A DNA stretch of 64,000 nucleotides from Nocardiopsis ganjiahuensis DSM 45031 (GCF_000341085.1 NZ_ANBA01000017.1:186001-250000); one strand, 5' to 3'; numbered from the stretch's first letter, positions 17,954 to 26,031 are shown. Numbers and translations: made by a program. Notes: generated by a model not told the origin, from the letters alone.

Positions 17954-18577
17954 ATGTCCGAACACCCTCGCATTCCGCCGCCGCCGAACTCCGTTCCCCC
18001 CGGATCGCGGCCCCCGGGACTTCCACGGCCGATGCCTCCTCAGCCAGGGCCTCCTCCGGGGCCTCCCCACCCTGGGTTGCCACAGCCAGGGCACCAGTAT
18101 GCGCAGTCTCCGCAGTGGGCTGCGGGACCACCTCCCACCCCGCTCAGCAGTGAGGGGGCGGTGTCGGTTGATGGCCCGAAGATGCCGATCCAGCTCCAGG
18201 TCCAGCGGATCATGCTCTTCCTCATGCCGGCGTGGACCGTGCTGATGCTGCCCAGTCTGATCAGGTGGGAGAACGTCCATCTGTTCGGTGTCTGGGACGC
18301 CTTGCTAGCCGTGTGGCTGGCCCTGCCCGGTGCGGCCGCGCTGGCCTGCGGGCTGCTGATGAGCCGTGGTGGCAGGGCGGTGCTCTCCTCCATCGCGGGG
18401 TTGTGCGTCACGATCGTGGCGCTGAACCTCTGGTCCGTCGGGCTGGGCGGTCCGCCGGTGCTGCAGGCGATTCCGTTCACGGTGCTCACCGCGATCCCGT
18501 TGTGTTTCCCCTCGTCATGGCGGTATGCGCGGGCGCGACGGGAACATCGCCGGGCTGCGGTGGACACGGACCTCTGA
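17954..18577 (+). CDS. proline-rich membrane protein
   Basis: A 207-aa protein: an N-terminal Pro/Gly/Gln-rich cytosolic tail (residues 1-70) and then four hydrophobic helices (about 85-195) ending in an Arg-rich tail. The helical part resembles the preceding 120-aa protein. ATG 17954 has AAGG 5 nt upstream. The 100 nt starting at its stop codon recur at 20709-20808, next to a decayed proline-rich reading frame, so a second copy of this gene was once present. Function unknown. Confidence 0.62.
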   Translation: MSEHPRIPPPPNSVPPGSRPPGLPRPMPPQPGPPPGPPHPGLPQPGHQYAQSPQWAAGPPPTPLSSEGAVSVDGPKMPIQLQVQRIMLFLMPAWTVLMLPSLIRWENVHLFGVWDALLAVWLALPGAAALACGLLMSRGGRAVLSSIAGLCVTIVALNLWSVGLGGPPVLQAIPFTVLTAIPLCFPSSWRYARARREHRRAAVDTDL

Positions 18578-18671
18578 GCGTCGTGTCGCAGGCCGGTTCC
18601 GAGTCCGTGCGGACAACGGCGCCGGTCGTACACGGATTCCCTGCCGCGATGGGGAAGTGAGCTGCTTTCCT
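18572..18671. repeat. duplicated 100-bp segment, copy 1
   Basis: From the stop codon of the proline-rich membrane gene onward, 85 of 100 positions match 20709-20808 without gaps (hand count). Together the copies bracket about 2.1 kb carrying three small immunity-like genes and a Hint fragment. Confidence 0.85.
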
Positions 18672-18797
18672 TTTTGCTCCGGGAGCCCTGGTGGTACTGG
18701 CGGGTGCCGACGGGATCGCGAAGTACCTGTCGGAGTGGGGGATGGCTCACGTGCAAGTGGAAAATTCAGGAACGTTCAAGCCGATTTAGGGGGGCGG

Positions 18798-19244
18798 TTG
18801 ATTTATCGGGTGGCGATCTCCAGGTCAGGTGACGGCTACGTGTGGCATGCTCGTCGTCAGCAGTCCGATTTGGTGGCAAATTCGATTGATTTTGTCATCT
18901 ATAAGTCCGAGAATCCTGCGAGAGAGAACTCCGACGAAGTCTGTGAGGTCTTCTCGGGGGTTTCACTGGCTGAGCTGGTGAGTATTCGATCTGATTTTCC
19001 CGAGTATGGGAAGGGGGGTGATGTCAGTCTTTCCATTGGGGGTATTCATGCAATTTACGCCACACTGCTTTCGTGCTCCAATTGGATGGCTTCGGAAGAA
19101 GATTTTTGGAACAGGTTGGGATTCTTCAGGGAGAATGCTGGAAGGTTGGCTCAGGGGTTTCTGCTGGCACTGATGAGGCATGATGTGCTGGAACGGCGTG
19201 CCGATCAGTTGGAGGGCCCGGATGCGCCCGGTGAGCGCGGCTGA
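18798..19244 (+). CDS. immunity-like protein with a recombined C-terminal tail
   Basis: A 148-aa protein of unknown family (SLAELVSIRSDFPEYGKGG, GGIHAIYATLLSCSNW, EEDFWNRLGFFRENA) whose last 20 residues (ERRADQLEGPDAPGERG) are the tail of the other immunity-like family found at 22808 and 31091. At DNA level 19194-19232 matches 23105-23143 at 34 of 39 positions. TTG 18798 was chosen because AGGGGGG lies 5 nt upstream; the frame stays open further back but crosses the duplicated 3' flank of the previous gene. This is either a recombinant gene or one whose original stop was lost. Confidence 0.55.
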   Translation: MIYRVAISRSGDGYVWHARRQQSDLVANSIDFVIYKSENPARENSDEVCEVFSGVSLAELVSIRSDFPEYGKGGDVSLSIGGIHAIYATLLSCSNWMASEEDFWNRLGFFRENAGRLAQGFLLALMRHDVLERRADQLEGPDAPGERG

Positions 19245-19350
19245 CCTTGCCTCTGTGGCTCAGCGTACGCCGAGTGCATTGATGAGGTAGACGAGGGTGT
19301 CCTCGGCTCCGATGCGGACCTCAGGTTGGTTCGCTTTCTGGTTCGTTGCG

Positions 19351-19445
19351 GCCTCGGTGACCGCCACGGACCAGTGCCCCTTCCGGGTTCCTGATCGGGG
19401 GTGGACGGACATGATCGACCTTGAGCCGGGTGTCTGGCTGCAGAC
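19351..19445 (+). pseudogene. displaced Hint-domain fragment
   Basis: 78 of 95 positions match the Hint domain of the intact toxin gene (22186-22280), gap-free, covering VTATDxxPFxVPDxGW and xIDLEPGxWLQT. The conserved His of TDNHPF has become Cys (TDQCPF). The surrounding frame (19297-19548) has no Hint start, no His-Asn end and no toxin. It is a remnant of a second Hint-type toxin gene or a displaced cassette. Confidence 0.8.
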
Positions 19446-19547
19446 AAGGAATGCTAAGCACATGAGAGAGTTTGATTCTGATAAGAGAAATCGGATCCCT
19501 GGAATAAAGGGTCAATCCATCCCCGCGGGGAAGCCAGGGGGATGTTG

Positions 19548-19802
19548 ATGGGTGCTTGGGTTTGGATTCTGGAGGGGTTCGATCGGGAGTCGGGCGGTTT
19601 TCGTGAGCGCCATGAGCTTCCCGAGCTTTCCGACCTCGATGCGATGCATCTTCTCGGATCGGAAGAGCTTGGGGATGGCGACCTGTATGAAATTTCTGAA
19701 GATTCCCTCGTGCGGCTCTCGCTCCGGTTCGGATTGAAGGTTTTTCCCAAGCACTTGGAGTACTTGCTGGGGCGAGAAGCCTCACCCTCTTCTTTGGCCT
19801 AA
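19548..19802 (+). CDS. small immunity-like protein (DUF7683-like)
   Basis: An 84-aa acidic protein: the WVWILEGFDRESGGF opening, a HELPELSDLDAMHLLG centre and a KHLEYLLGREA end. The pattern resembles short DUF7683-type proteins, which I recall as small orphan genes near toxins; this assignment is tentative. ATG 19548 is preferred over ATG 19542 because AGGGGG (19536-19541) then has a 6-nt spacing. It follows the Hint fragment directly, as an immunity gene follows its toxin. Confidence 0.55.
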   Translation: MGAWVWILEGFDRESGGFRERHELPELSDLDAMHLLGSEELGDGDLYEISEDSLVRLSLRFGLKVFPKHLEYLLGREASPSSLA

Positions 19803-20160
19803 TGGCTGGTCGGTGTTTGCTTTGATGAAAATTGCTCCAGAGGGTAAGCGTGAGGGCATGCTTGTGTTGGCCGCCGAGGAGTTGTGCTCCCACAGGTCCT
19901 AGCTCATTCGATGGGTGTGCTCATCTGCCTGGTCTTCGCGATTCCTCTGGGATCAAGGAGGCTCCCTCCAGCGGGAGAAGGACGAGAAATCGCCGGGCTG
20001 TGAATGATGCGATTCGACTTCGGGATGGAAGGAGGGTTCCTGTGAAAAGGGCTGGGCGAGGCATCGAAGTCGCCAATAGTCATATTCAAGCCATTGGCCA
20101 CGCTCATGCTGGCAGGTGTGCAGGGCTGGGGAGGGGGCGTCCTGGGGTGGGTGTCTGTTG
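19803..20160. other. intergenic region with a duplicated segment
   Basis: No gene supported. It contains the second copy (19913-19962) of the segment at 17396-17445, and a decayed open frame. The 3' part is G-rich and leads into the gene at 20161. Confidence 0.55.
19913..19962. repeat. duplicated segment, copy 2
   Basis: 44 of 50 positions match 17396-17445. In both places the segment follows an immunity-like gene at a distance of about 110 nt. Confidence 0.75.
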
Positions 20161-20517
20161 ATGGATGGCGGACTGCAACTGGTAATAGATCTTGTTTGTG
20201 AATTCCCATCTCTTGAAGATGCTTATGAGTCCCACTTGTTCAATGAGGGCGAGGTGCTCCCGCACGTCTTTTTTTGGGATGTGACAAATGAAGTCATTGA
20301 TTCTTTTCTGGCGGACGAGCCCCATGCCCTGGAGTGGAGTTCCCTACTTGATTTCCTGGAACTGAAGTTTCGCAATGGAGAATCAGGCGTGAGGTCGGTT
20401 ATCGGTACATCATTTCTTTGGTATCTTCCACATCCGGGGGCCCCAGGGTGTGAGATTGTCAATTTCCTGGGGTTCAGTATGGCGCTTAAGTTTCGTGATA
20501 TCCGGCCTCAGGGGTAA
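20161..20517 (+). CDS. small immunity-like protein (DUF7674-like)
   Basis: A 118-aa protein with a pattern similar to DUF7674-type proteins: CEFPSLEDAYESHLF, VLPHVFFWDVTNEVIDSF, SSLLDFLELKFRNGE, GTSFLWYLPHPG. Proteins of this type often lie beside predicted toxins; the assignment is from memory of the pattern. ATG 20161 has only a G-rich upstream stretch as ribosome site. AT-richer codon use. It lies 424 nt upstream of the intact Hint toxin gene on the same strand. Confidence 0.55.
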   Translation: MDGGLQLVIDLVCEFPSLEDAYESHLFNEGEVLPHVFFWDVTNEVIDSFLADEPHALEWSSLLDFLELKFRNGESGVRSVIGTSFLWYLPHPGAPGCEIVNFLGFSMALKFRDIRPQG

Positions 20518-20530
20518 TTGTTCATTTGGG

Positions 20531-20708
20531 AGTGCTGCGGCCCCGCGTCCCCTGCTGCCCGGGCCTCCAGAGTCCGGCCCCCCACAGCCGGGGCCTCCGC
20601 GCTCAGGGCACCGCAGGTTCGTGCCTCCGAATCCAGGAGCTCAGCAGCCGGATCCTCCGCGGTGGGCCGAGGGTAGGCCGCTGGTCCTTCCCGGCGCCGC
20701 AGGCCGAT
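20531..20708 (+). pseudogene. remnant of a second proline-rich membrane protein gene
   Basis: The frame reads as a Pro/Gly-rich tail (LPGPPESGPPQPGPP, PPNPGAQQPDPPRW) like the N-terminus of the gene at 17954, but it has no start and passes straight into the duplicated 3' segment (20709-20808), skipping all membrane helices. The simplest reading is an internal deletion of about 500 nt in a duplicate copy. Confidence 0.6.
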
Positions 20709-20808
20709 CTCTGAGCTTCGCGTCGCACGCCGGTTCCGAGTCCGTGCGGGCAACGGCGCCGGTCGTACGCTGATTTCCCGCCCCGCGGAGAATGTGAGCG
20801 GCTTTCCT
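20709..20808. repeat. duplicated 100-bp segment, copy 2
   Basis: 85 of 100 positions match 18572-18671. It ends about 130 nt before the start of the Hint toxin gene, so the toxin promoter region may lie in or just after it. Confidence 0.85.
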
Positions 20809-20940
20809 TTTCCGTTGACGCAGTTCAGAGGGCCTGTTCCGAGTTCTGGCCACAAGCGGCCAGGGGACAGGGATATGCCGGGATATGGGGGCCCCTAGGA
20901 TTTCGCTGTCCCCTGCAATCCCAACAGAGCGGACCCCCTC

Positions 20941-22797
20941 ATGATGCGCCGTATTCACGACCCTGATAAAGGGGCCTCCTTCGTTGAGTACGCGGCCGTC
21001 ATCGCGCTGGTCGGTGTCATCATCGCCGCCCTGCTCGTGTCAGGGGTCCCCCGTCAGATCACCGACGGGATCGCGGCGGCGGTCGATGGCGCACTGAGCG
21101 GGGAGGGCGCAGACCCCGGAACAGGTGAGCCAGGTGCTCCCGAGGCCGGAGAGCCGGGGGCATCTGGAGCTGACGAACCGGGTGCCGGCGAGCAGGGCGC
21201 TGAGGAACCGGGTGCTGGTGAACCAGGCGCTCCCGGAACTGGGGGATCGGAGTTCCCGGAGGGCTCAGGTTCCGAAGGGGAAGGATCGGGTTTCCCTGAA
21301 TCCGGAGATCCGGATGCCTCGGAGGGAGGAACCGGTGACGGATCCGGGTCCCCTGGAGCGGTGGAGACGGAAACCGCCCCCTACAACCCTGAAGAGGACA
21401 CGGGCGGGGTCACCCCCGCTGTGTGGGACGGCGGCGACGATTTCACGGTCCAACAGACGCTTTCCTGGGGAGAGGCCTGGGACTGGGCGACCGGTGGGCG
21501 GGACGCTTTCACGTTCGAGGACAACGGGGACTACAACTGGGACTGCGGCTGGGTCTTCCACTACTTCTGTGTGGCCGGTGGCGGACTGGCCCAAGGCGGC
21601 AGTGAGGTATTGGAGGACGCCAAGGGCGCCGTGTGCCATGTACACCTGTGCAGCCATGACGACTTCAAGGAGACCTGGTCGGGCACCTGGGACGGCGTCG
21701 TGGGTATCTGGGAGGACCCCTGGGGCAGCGTCGGTGCCATGTGGGACGACTTCTGGGAGACGGCCGAGCGCAATGACGAGAACCTGGACGGCGACGATTC
21801 CTTCGTCAAGAACACCGGGTACTGGCTGACCCAGATTCCGGGTACGGTCCTCAAGCCCTTCAGGTTCCTCGGTGGTAACGGACGATCCTCCGACCAGGAC
21901 GGATCCTCCGACCAGGACGGATCCTCCGACCAGGACGGATCCTCCGACCAGGAGGGGAACGACCGGGACGGCGCGGGCTGTTCCAACAGTTTCGTTCCAG
22001 GGACCCTGGTGGTGCTGGCGGACGGCACGGCGAAGCCCATCGAGCTGATCCAGCTGGGGGACCTGGTGCTGGCGGCTGACCCGGAGACGGGGGAGCAGGG
22101 ACCGCGCGAGGTCACCCATCTCATCCTGGGCGGGGGCGACAAGACCCTGGTCGAAGTGACCGTGGACGACGGATCCGGTGACACGGCATCGGTGACCGCC
22201 ACGGACAACCACCCCTTCTGGGTTCCGGACCAGGGGTGGACGGCCGCGATCGATCTGGAGCCGGGGAGCTGGCTGCAGACCTCGGCAGGCGTGTGGGTCC
22301 AGGTCGACGCCGTCGACGCGTACACCGTCGTGGAGCAGACCGTCCACAACCTCACCGTGGAGGGACTGCACACCTACTACGTCCTGGCCGACGAGTCCTC
22401 GCTCCTGGTCCACAACTCGGGCCCCTGCCCGGAGATCGGTCCTCACGAGACGAACGGCGAGCCCTCGACGAGTAAGAACCTCGAGCGGACCGCGCAGGTC
22501 GGTGACGACACGTGGCAGTTCAAGACCGGCCACGGGTTCAACCGCGAACACACGGGACCGAACAATGTGAAGACGGACCTGAGGAACACCGATCTGACTC
22601 CCAATCAGGTCGAGCAGAGCATCGTCAACGACGTCTATGCGCACATCGACAACGGGGGGACCATTCCCCAAGTGGGTACCCCGGGGTTCCGTCCGTACGA
22701 AGGAACGGTCCAGGTCGACGGGTACAGCATTGGCTACCGTGTCTCGATCAAGCCGGATGGAGCATACTCTCTGGCCACGTACTTCATCAGACCTTAG
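20941..22797 (+). CDS. pilin-signal / Hint-domain polymorphic toxin
   Basis: A 618-aa protein. Residues 1-35 are a class III prepilin signal: a short basic leader to G11, then ASFVEY (Glu16 at +5, Tyr17 at +6) and a hydrophobic helix to about residue 35. Residues 50-140 are Gly/Glu/Ser/Pro-rich; 150-310 form a Trp/Asp-rich region with few basic residues; four SSDQDG repeats end near residue 340. A pretoxin Hint domain runs from Cys347 (CSNSF) through TDNHPFW to His491-Asn492. The last 126 residues (493-618) are the toxin module, with H531 and H537 (GHGFNREH) and a closing strand SLATYF; this weakly resembles EndoU-like/BECR RNases. An immunity candidate follows 10 nt downstream. ATG 20941 or 20944. 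Confidence 0.8.
   Translation: MMRRIHDPDKGASFVEYAAVIALVGVIIAALLVSGVPRQITDGIAAAVDGALSGEGADPGTGEPGAPEAGEPGASGADEPGAGEQGAEEPGAGEPGAPGTGGSEFPEGSGSEGEGSGFPESGDPDASEGGTGDGSGSPGAVETETAPYNPEEDTGGVTPAVWDGGDDFTVQQTLSWGEAWDWATGGRDAFTFEDNGDYNWDCGWVFHYFCVAGGGLAQGGSEVLEDAKGAVCHVHLCSHDDFKETWSGTWDGVVGIWEDPWGSVGAMWDDFWETAERNDENLDGDDSFVKNTGYWLTQIPGTVLKPFRFLGGNGRSSDQDGSSDQDGSSDQDGSSDQEGNDRDGAGCSNSFVPGTLVVLADGTAKPIELIQLGDLVLAADPETGEQGPREVTHLILGGGDKTLVEVTVDDGSGDTASVTATDNHPFWVPDQGWTAAIDLEPGSWLQTSAGVWVQVDAVDAYTVVEQTVHNLTVEGLHTYYVLADESSLLVHNSGPCPEIGPHETNGEPSTSKNLERTAQVGDDTWQFKTGHGFNREHTGPNNVKTDLRNTDLTPNQVEQSIVNDVYAHIDNGGTIPQVGTPGFRPYEGTVQVDGYSIGYRVSIKPDGAYSLATYFIRP
21882..21951. repeat. 18-bp tandem repeat inside the toxin gene
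   Basis: Three exact copies of an 18-nt unit (21898-21915, 21916-21933, 21934-21951) follow one partial copy, encoding SSDQDG hexapeptides just before the Hint domain. Near-perfect identity at DNA level implies recent expansion and a variable linker length. Confidence 0.9.
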
Positions 22798-22807
22798 GGG
22801 CATGCGC

Positions 22808-23155
22808 ATGCCTGATCTGTTCCAGGTGACGGAGAACCTCAAGCGGGCCAGGGGGGCTCGAAGCCAATTGGACGCTGGCCGGGAATTCATCGAGGTCATC
22901 GCCTTCGCGACCGCTGACGAGATCCTGGCGGTGCTCAGGGCCGGGCGGGAGCACGACTGGTTGGGCCTGCCCGTGTGGGCGAACAACCTCGCCTACCGTC
23001 TGGCCTGCCTGCAGCGGCCCGATGATCCAGAACTGTTGCGCGAGGCCGCCGGTGACCTGCTGGCCGTCGGCCCGGACTGGGACGAACACGCCGAGGCACT
23101 GTTCCGGCGTGCCGACCAGTTGGAGAACCCGGCTTCGCCCGGTCGGCCGGACTGA
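22808..23155 (+). CDS. helical immunity candidate for the Hint toxin
   Basis: A 115-aa all-alpha acidic protein: the FATADEILAVLRAGREH helix, then WANNLAYRLACLQRPDDPELLREAAGDLL and EALFRRADQLE. ATG 22808 was chosen over 22802 because AGGGG (22796-22800) then has a 7-nt spacing and because the paralogues start at the same point. It begins 10 nt after the toxin stop, the classic toxin-immunity arrangement. An intact paralogue lies at 31091, a frameshifted one at 23716, and its tail recurs at 19194-19244. The immunity role is inferred from position. Confidence 0.7.
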   Translation: MPDLFQVTENLKRARGARSQLDAGREFIEVIAFATADEILAVLRAGREHDWLGLPVWANNLAYRLACLQRPDDPELLREAAGDLLAVGPDWDEHAEALFRRADQLENPASPGRPD

Positions 23156-23228
23156 CTCCTCCCGTATCCGCCGAACCCTCACCGCGCAGCAGGCGGAGAG
23201 GTGGAGACCGCCAGGAGGGGCCCTGCTC

Positions 23229-23654
23229 ATGAGTCCAGGTGCGATGTTCAACGATGGTTCTGGGCTGATCCCTGGTCAGGTCGTCGAATCCGCCTTCGCG
23301 GTCGTGTATCTCGAAGATCCGTCACCCGTGGACAGGTCAGCCGAGGGCGTCGAGTTGGTCATGGCGGAAGGGGGATCCGTCCTGTTGTGGAACGGGACGG
23401 ACTGGGACCTCGAGGTGGCGCGGGGGACCTGGCCGGAGTTGCCTGCCTGGGCGTGGCCGACGGACTCATGGGAATTCGCCGTTGTCCCGCTCCCGGTGGG
23501 TGAGGGGGCCGGTGAGATTCTGTCGGTCACACCGATCCGGAACCAGGTTGGCGGTATCAACGGTGTGCTCGTGAGTTTTTCGCGATTTCAGTGGGAATTG
23601 GCCTCCGGGGACTCGTTGTCCTGGACAGTGACCAACAGGAAGTTCGAGGGGTGA
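23229..23654 (+). CDS. small beta-rich protein, second immunity candidate
   Basis: A 141-aa acidic protein rich in Trp and Val (SVLLWNGTDWDLEVARGTWPELPAWAWP; SFSRFQWELASGD). ATG 23229 has AGGAGGGG 8 nt upstream. It lies 73 nt after the helical immunity candidate on the same strand and before that gene's pseudogene copy. No family was recognised. Its place suggests an immunity gene for a lost toxin, or a second protein of the same module. Confidence 0.55.
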   Translation: MSPGAMFNDGSGLIPGQVVESAFAVVYLEDPSPVDRSAEGVELVMAEGGSVLLWNGTDWDLEVARGTWPELPAWAWPTDSWEFAVVPLPVGEGAGEILSVTPIRNQVGGINGVLVSFSRFQWELASGDSLSWTVTNRKFEG

Positions 23655-23715
23655 ACTCCGAGCCGGACGGAGGGTGCTCCCTGGCCGCGCACTCTCGGAA
23701 CCCGGGAACGTACAC

Positions 23716-23995
23716 ATGCCTGACCGCGCCAGGGCGAGCGAGAGCCTCAAACGGGCCAGGGGCGCCCAGAACGAGTCGGGCGCCGACCACGGTTTCGCAG
23801 AGGTCCTCCCTGCGCGACCGCTGACGAGCTCCTGGCGGTGCTCGAGTACGAGTTCGCGCACGAGTGGTCGGCGCTGCCCGGTGGGCGTCGAACCCCGCTT
23901 GCCGTCTGGCCTGCCCGCAGCGGCCCGGAGCACCTGCGTTCCCGTAGCGGGTCGGCTGTTCCCGCCCGGGACCCGCACGTACTGGTGTTCTATGC
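23716..23995 (+). pseudogene. frameshifted copy of the helical immunity gene
   Basis: The start (MPDRARASESLKRARGAQ) matches the intact gene at 22808, and the DNA stays alignable through CGACCGCTGACGAGCTCCTG and CTGCCCGCAGCGGCCCGG to the region of the GPDWDEHAE codons. Frame is lost after about 30 codons through a small deletion near 23810, and later parts are in other frames. A decayed duplicate. Confidence 0.8.
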
Positions 23996-24169
23996 TTTTT
24001 CCGCTCCTCCGTTCCGTCCACTGGCACCTCCCGCCACGTCACTTCGCACCGCCCCAAGATCCCCTCCCTCGCCACACCCGCCCCGCATCTCCCCAGCCGC
24101 GGGATTCCTCCTCCGGGTTCGCCGGCTTCCCTCCACCTTGGGCCGACGCATGCCAGAAAGGTTCACGAC

Positions 24170-25351
24170 TTGAACGCCCTGTTGCTCCTTCCCCTCCTGG
24201 GGGCACTGCTCGGCCTGGCCGTCGGTGCTGTCCCGCTCTTCAAGGTGGTCAAAGCGGGCCGGTCGATCGGAGCCGCCACCTCCGCGGTCCCCGCACCCGA
24301 CCGCCGGGTGGAACCCGAGGACCTGACCCCGTCGGAGCTCGCCCACCTGGTGGGAGGCGCGACCCGGGTCGGTGAGGTCGCGCTCATGGACCTGTTCCTG
24401 TCGGGGCGCATCCGGCGACAGGCACGCGGCGGGTTCTTCACGCTGGTCGGCCCCTCCAACGCCTACGTCACCGAGAAGGACCAGGTCCGCCGGGACCTCG
24501 TCAAGGCGTTCAAGGACCGGACGGGACTGACCGCGCGCGGGATGATCCAGACCGCCACGTTCAGCCGGGGGATCGACCGGCTCCGGGAGAAGCTCGCGGA
24601 GCGGCGCCTGACCGCCCACTCGGGTGAGCTCACCAAACTGCTGGCCGACCACCGAACCGGCGGTTCCCACGCCCAATGGCTCTTCTTCACGGGCTCGGCG
24701 CTGGCCGCAGTGGGTGGGGTGTCGGTGAGTGTCCAGGGGCAGAACGCATGGACGGTCGCACTGACCGTGCTCGGCGGTGCGCTCGCAGTGGTGAGCGGTC
24801 TCGCCTGGGGGCTCTACCTGGCGCGGGGAGGCCGGAACCTCTCCACCCGGACCCTCGCCGGCCGGGAGCTGGTACGGGAGGCGGAGAGGAGGTTCGCGGC
24901 CACCGAGGCGGAGACCGCGGATCGGGTGATGGGACGCGAGAGGGCGCTGGTCTACACGGCGGTGGTCGGACTCGGCCGGATGGGCCGGGCGGCCAAACCG
25001 CGAGAGCGTGCATCCGGGGGTTCCGGTGACGACTCCGTCCGGGTCGTGACGCACACCGGGTCGGCTCAGCTGATCGAGGAGGGTCCCCGCAGGGGCGGAG
25101 AGGAGACCCCGGAGCCCCGGGAGGGCTTCGAACTCGACTGGGGCAGCCTCTGCGAGATCGCTGACCTCTGCGCGGTCGGCGGGGGCAGCGGCGGTTCCGA
25201 CGGTTCTGGTTCGGGGTCGGGTTCCGGTTCGAGTTCCGGCGGTGGGCACTGGGGCGGAGACAGCGGCCACGGCGGAATCTTCGGAGGCGGCTCGGGCGGG
25301 GACTCCGGCGGCGGTGGCGGCGACGGAGGAGGCGGCGGGGGAGGAGACTGA
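24170..25351 (+). CDS. TIGR04222-domain membrane protein
   Basis: A 393-aa actinobacterial membrane protein of the TIGR04222 type. A first helix (residues 3-25) is followed by a soluble region with the hallmark LTPSELAHLVGGATRVGEVALMDL and a helical domain; two helices lie at about 165-225; the C-terminal 60 residues are almost only Gly, Ser and Asp (GGGSGGDSGGGGGD). TTG 24170 is used because AAAGG is 8 nt upstream and no in-frame ATG fits. Function unknown in the family; the Gly-rich tail is typical of it. Confidence 0.8.
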   Translation: MNALLLLPLLGALLGLAVGAVPLFKVVKAGRSIGAATSAVPAPDRRVEPEDLTPSELAHLVGGATRVGEVALMDLFLSGRIRRQARGGFFTLVGPSNAYVTEKDQVRRDLVKAFKDRTGLTARGMIQTATFSRGIDRLREKLAERRLTAHSGELTKLLADHRTGGSHAQWLFFTGSALAAVGGVSVSVQGQNAWTVALTVLGGALAVVSGLAWGLYLARGGRNLSTRTLAGRELVREAERRFAATEAETADRVMGRERALVYTAVVGLGRMGRAAKPRERASGGSGDDSVRVVTHTGSAQLIEEGPRRGGEETPEPREGFELDWGSLCEIADLCAVGGGSGGSDGSGSGSGSGSSSGGGHWGGDSGHGGIFGGGSGGDSGGGGGDGGGGGGGD

Positions 25352-26031
25352 CCCCGGGACCACGCGGGGGAGGTGTGCGGGTGTGAGTGTGTGGTGGAGG
25401 AGAGAGGTGCGGCCGGCTCCGCGTCCGAGCGGGCCGACCGCACCGAGATGCCCCCGAAGCGTCTCGACCGGAGCGCCGGGAGCTCCCCCTAAGTCCCCAG
25501 CGAGGTGAGTCGAGTTCTTCGAAGGGGCGATCGAGGCACGAACACCAGGCCCCCTCCCAAGCGCCAGGGCTCGTGCATCCCCCTCCGCAACCATTTGTAC
25601 ACCGACAGCAACCGCAGTGTGGGCGTTTCCCGGGAAGAGGTGAGGTTCGATCCTGGCCCGCAGGGAAGAGATCCCGTCGATATGGAACCACGACACGCTC
25701 AAGCTTTCCGAATGAACGCCGGATGGTCCGCAGAAATCCTTTTTGCCGGTGGAATCGGACCCGAAGCTGAGTTCTGGCTTGTTTTCGACGGGGGCACTCT
25801 AGCGCCGGAAAGTGGGTCGGGTGTCCCCTATGCGACTGGCGCATAACGGCTTATGAGCCAGTCGCATAAGCAGCCCTGGGGGAACTGCCCGACTCCCAGG
25901 TGGGGAGGGCCGACCAGGAGGTGCTCGGCACGCCCTCCGACCCCAGCCCCAGCCCTTAGTTCCAGTCCTCAGCCCCAGTCCCTGGCTCCAGCCCGAGTCC
26001 CCAGCCCTCGACCCACCTGAGGAGGAGTTCC
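25352..26031. other. 680-nt region with a paired palindromic motif
   Basis: No firm gene. A weak ORF (25505-25846) ends in the residues GWSAEILFAGGIGPEAEFWLV-like, but has no ribosome site and terminates inside the palindrome; it could be a gene remnant. The main element is the pair of 18-bp sites at 25829-25868 (listed separately). 25930-26010 is a simple Ser/Pro-like CCAGYCC-rich stretch. Confidence 0.5.
25829..25868. promoter_or_regulatory. two inverted 18-bp palindromic sites, probable operator
   Basis: TATGCGACTGGCGCATAA at 25829-25846 (+) and TATGCGACTGGCTCATAA at 25851-25868 (read on -) differ at one base and face each other, 4 nt apart. Each is an inverted repeat of TATGCG and CGCATA around a 5-nt centre. 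A third copy (two mismatches) is at 35372-35389. They lie about 165 nt upstream of the gene at 26032. Likely binding sites of a dimeric regulator. Confidence 0.65.

Noticed and set aside
21882-21951. CRISPR-like array
   Set aside because: The units are contiguous 18-mers without spacers and are translated as SSDQDG.
25505-25846. Possible 113-codon gene
   Set aside because: No ribosome site, odd composition in the first half and the stop lies within a palindrome; kept only as a possible remnant.
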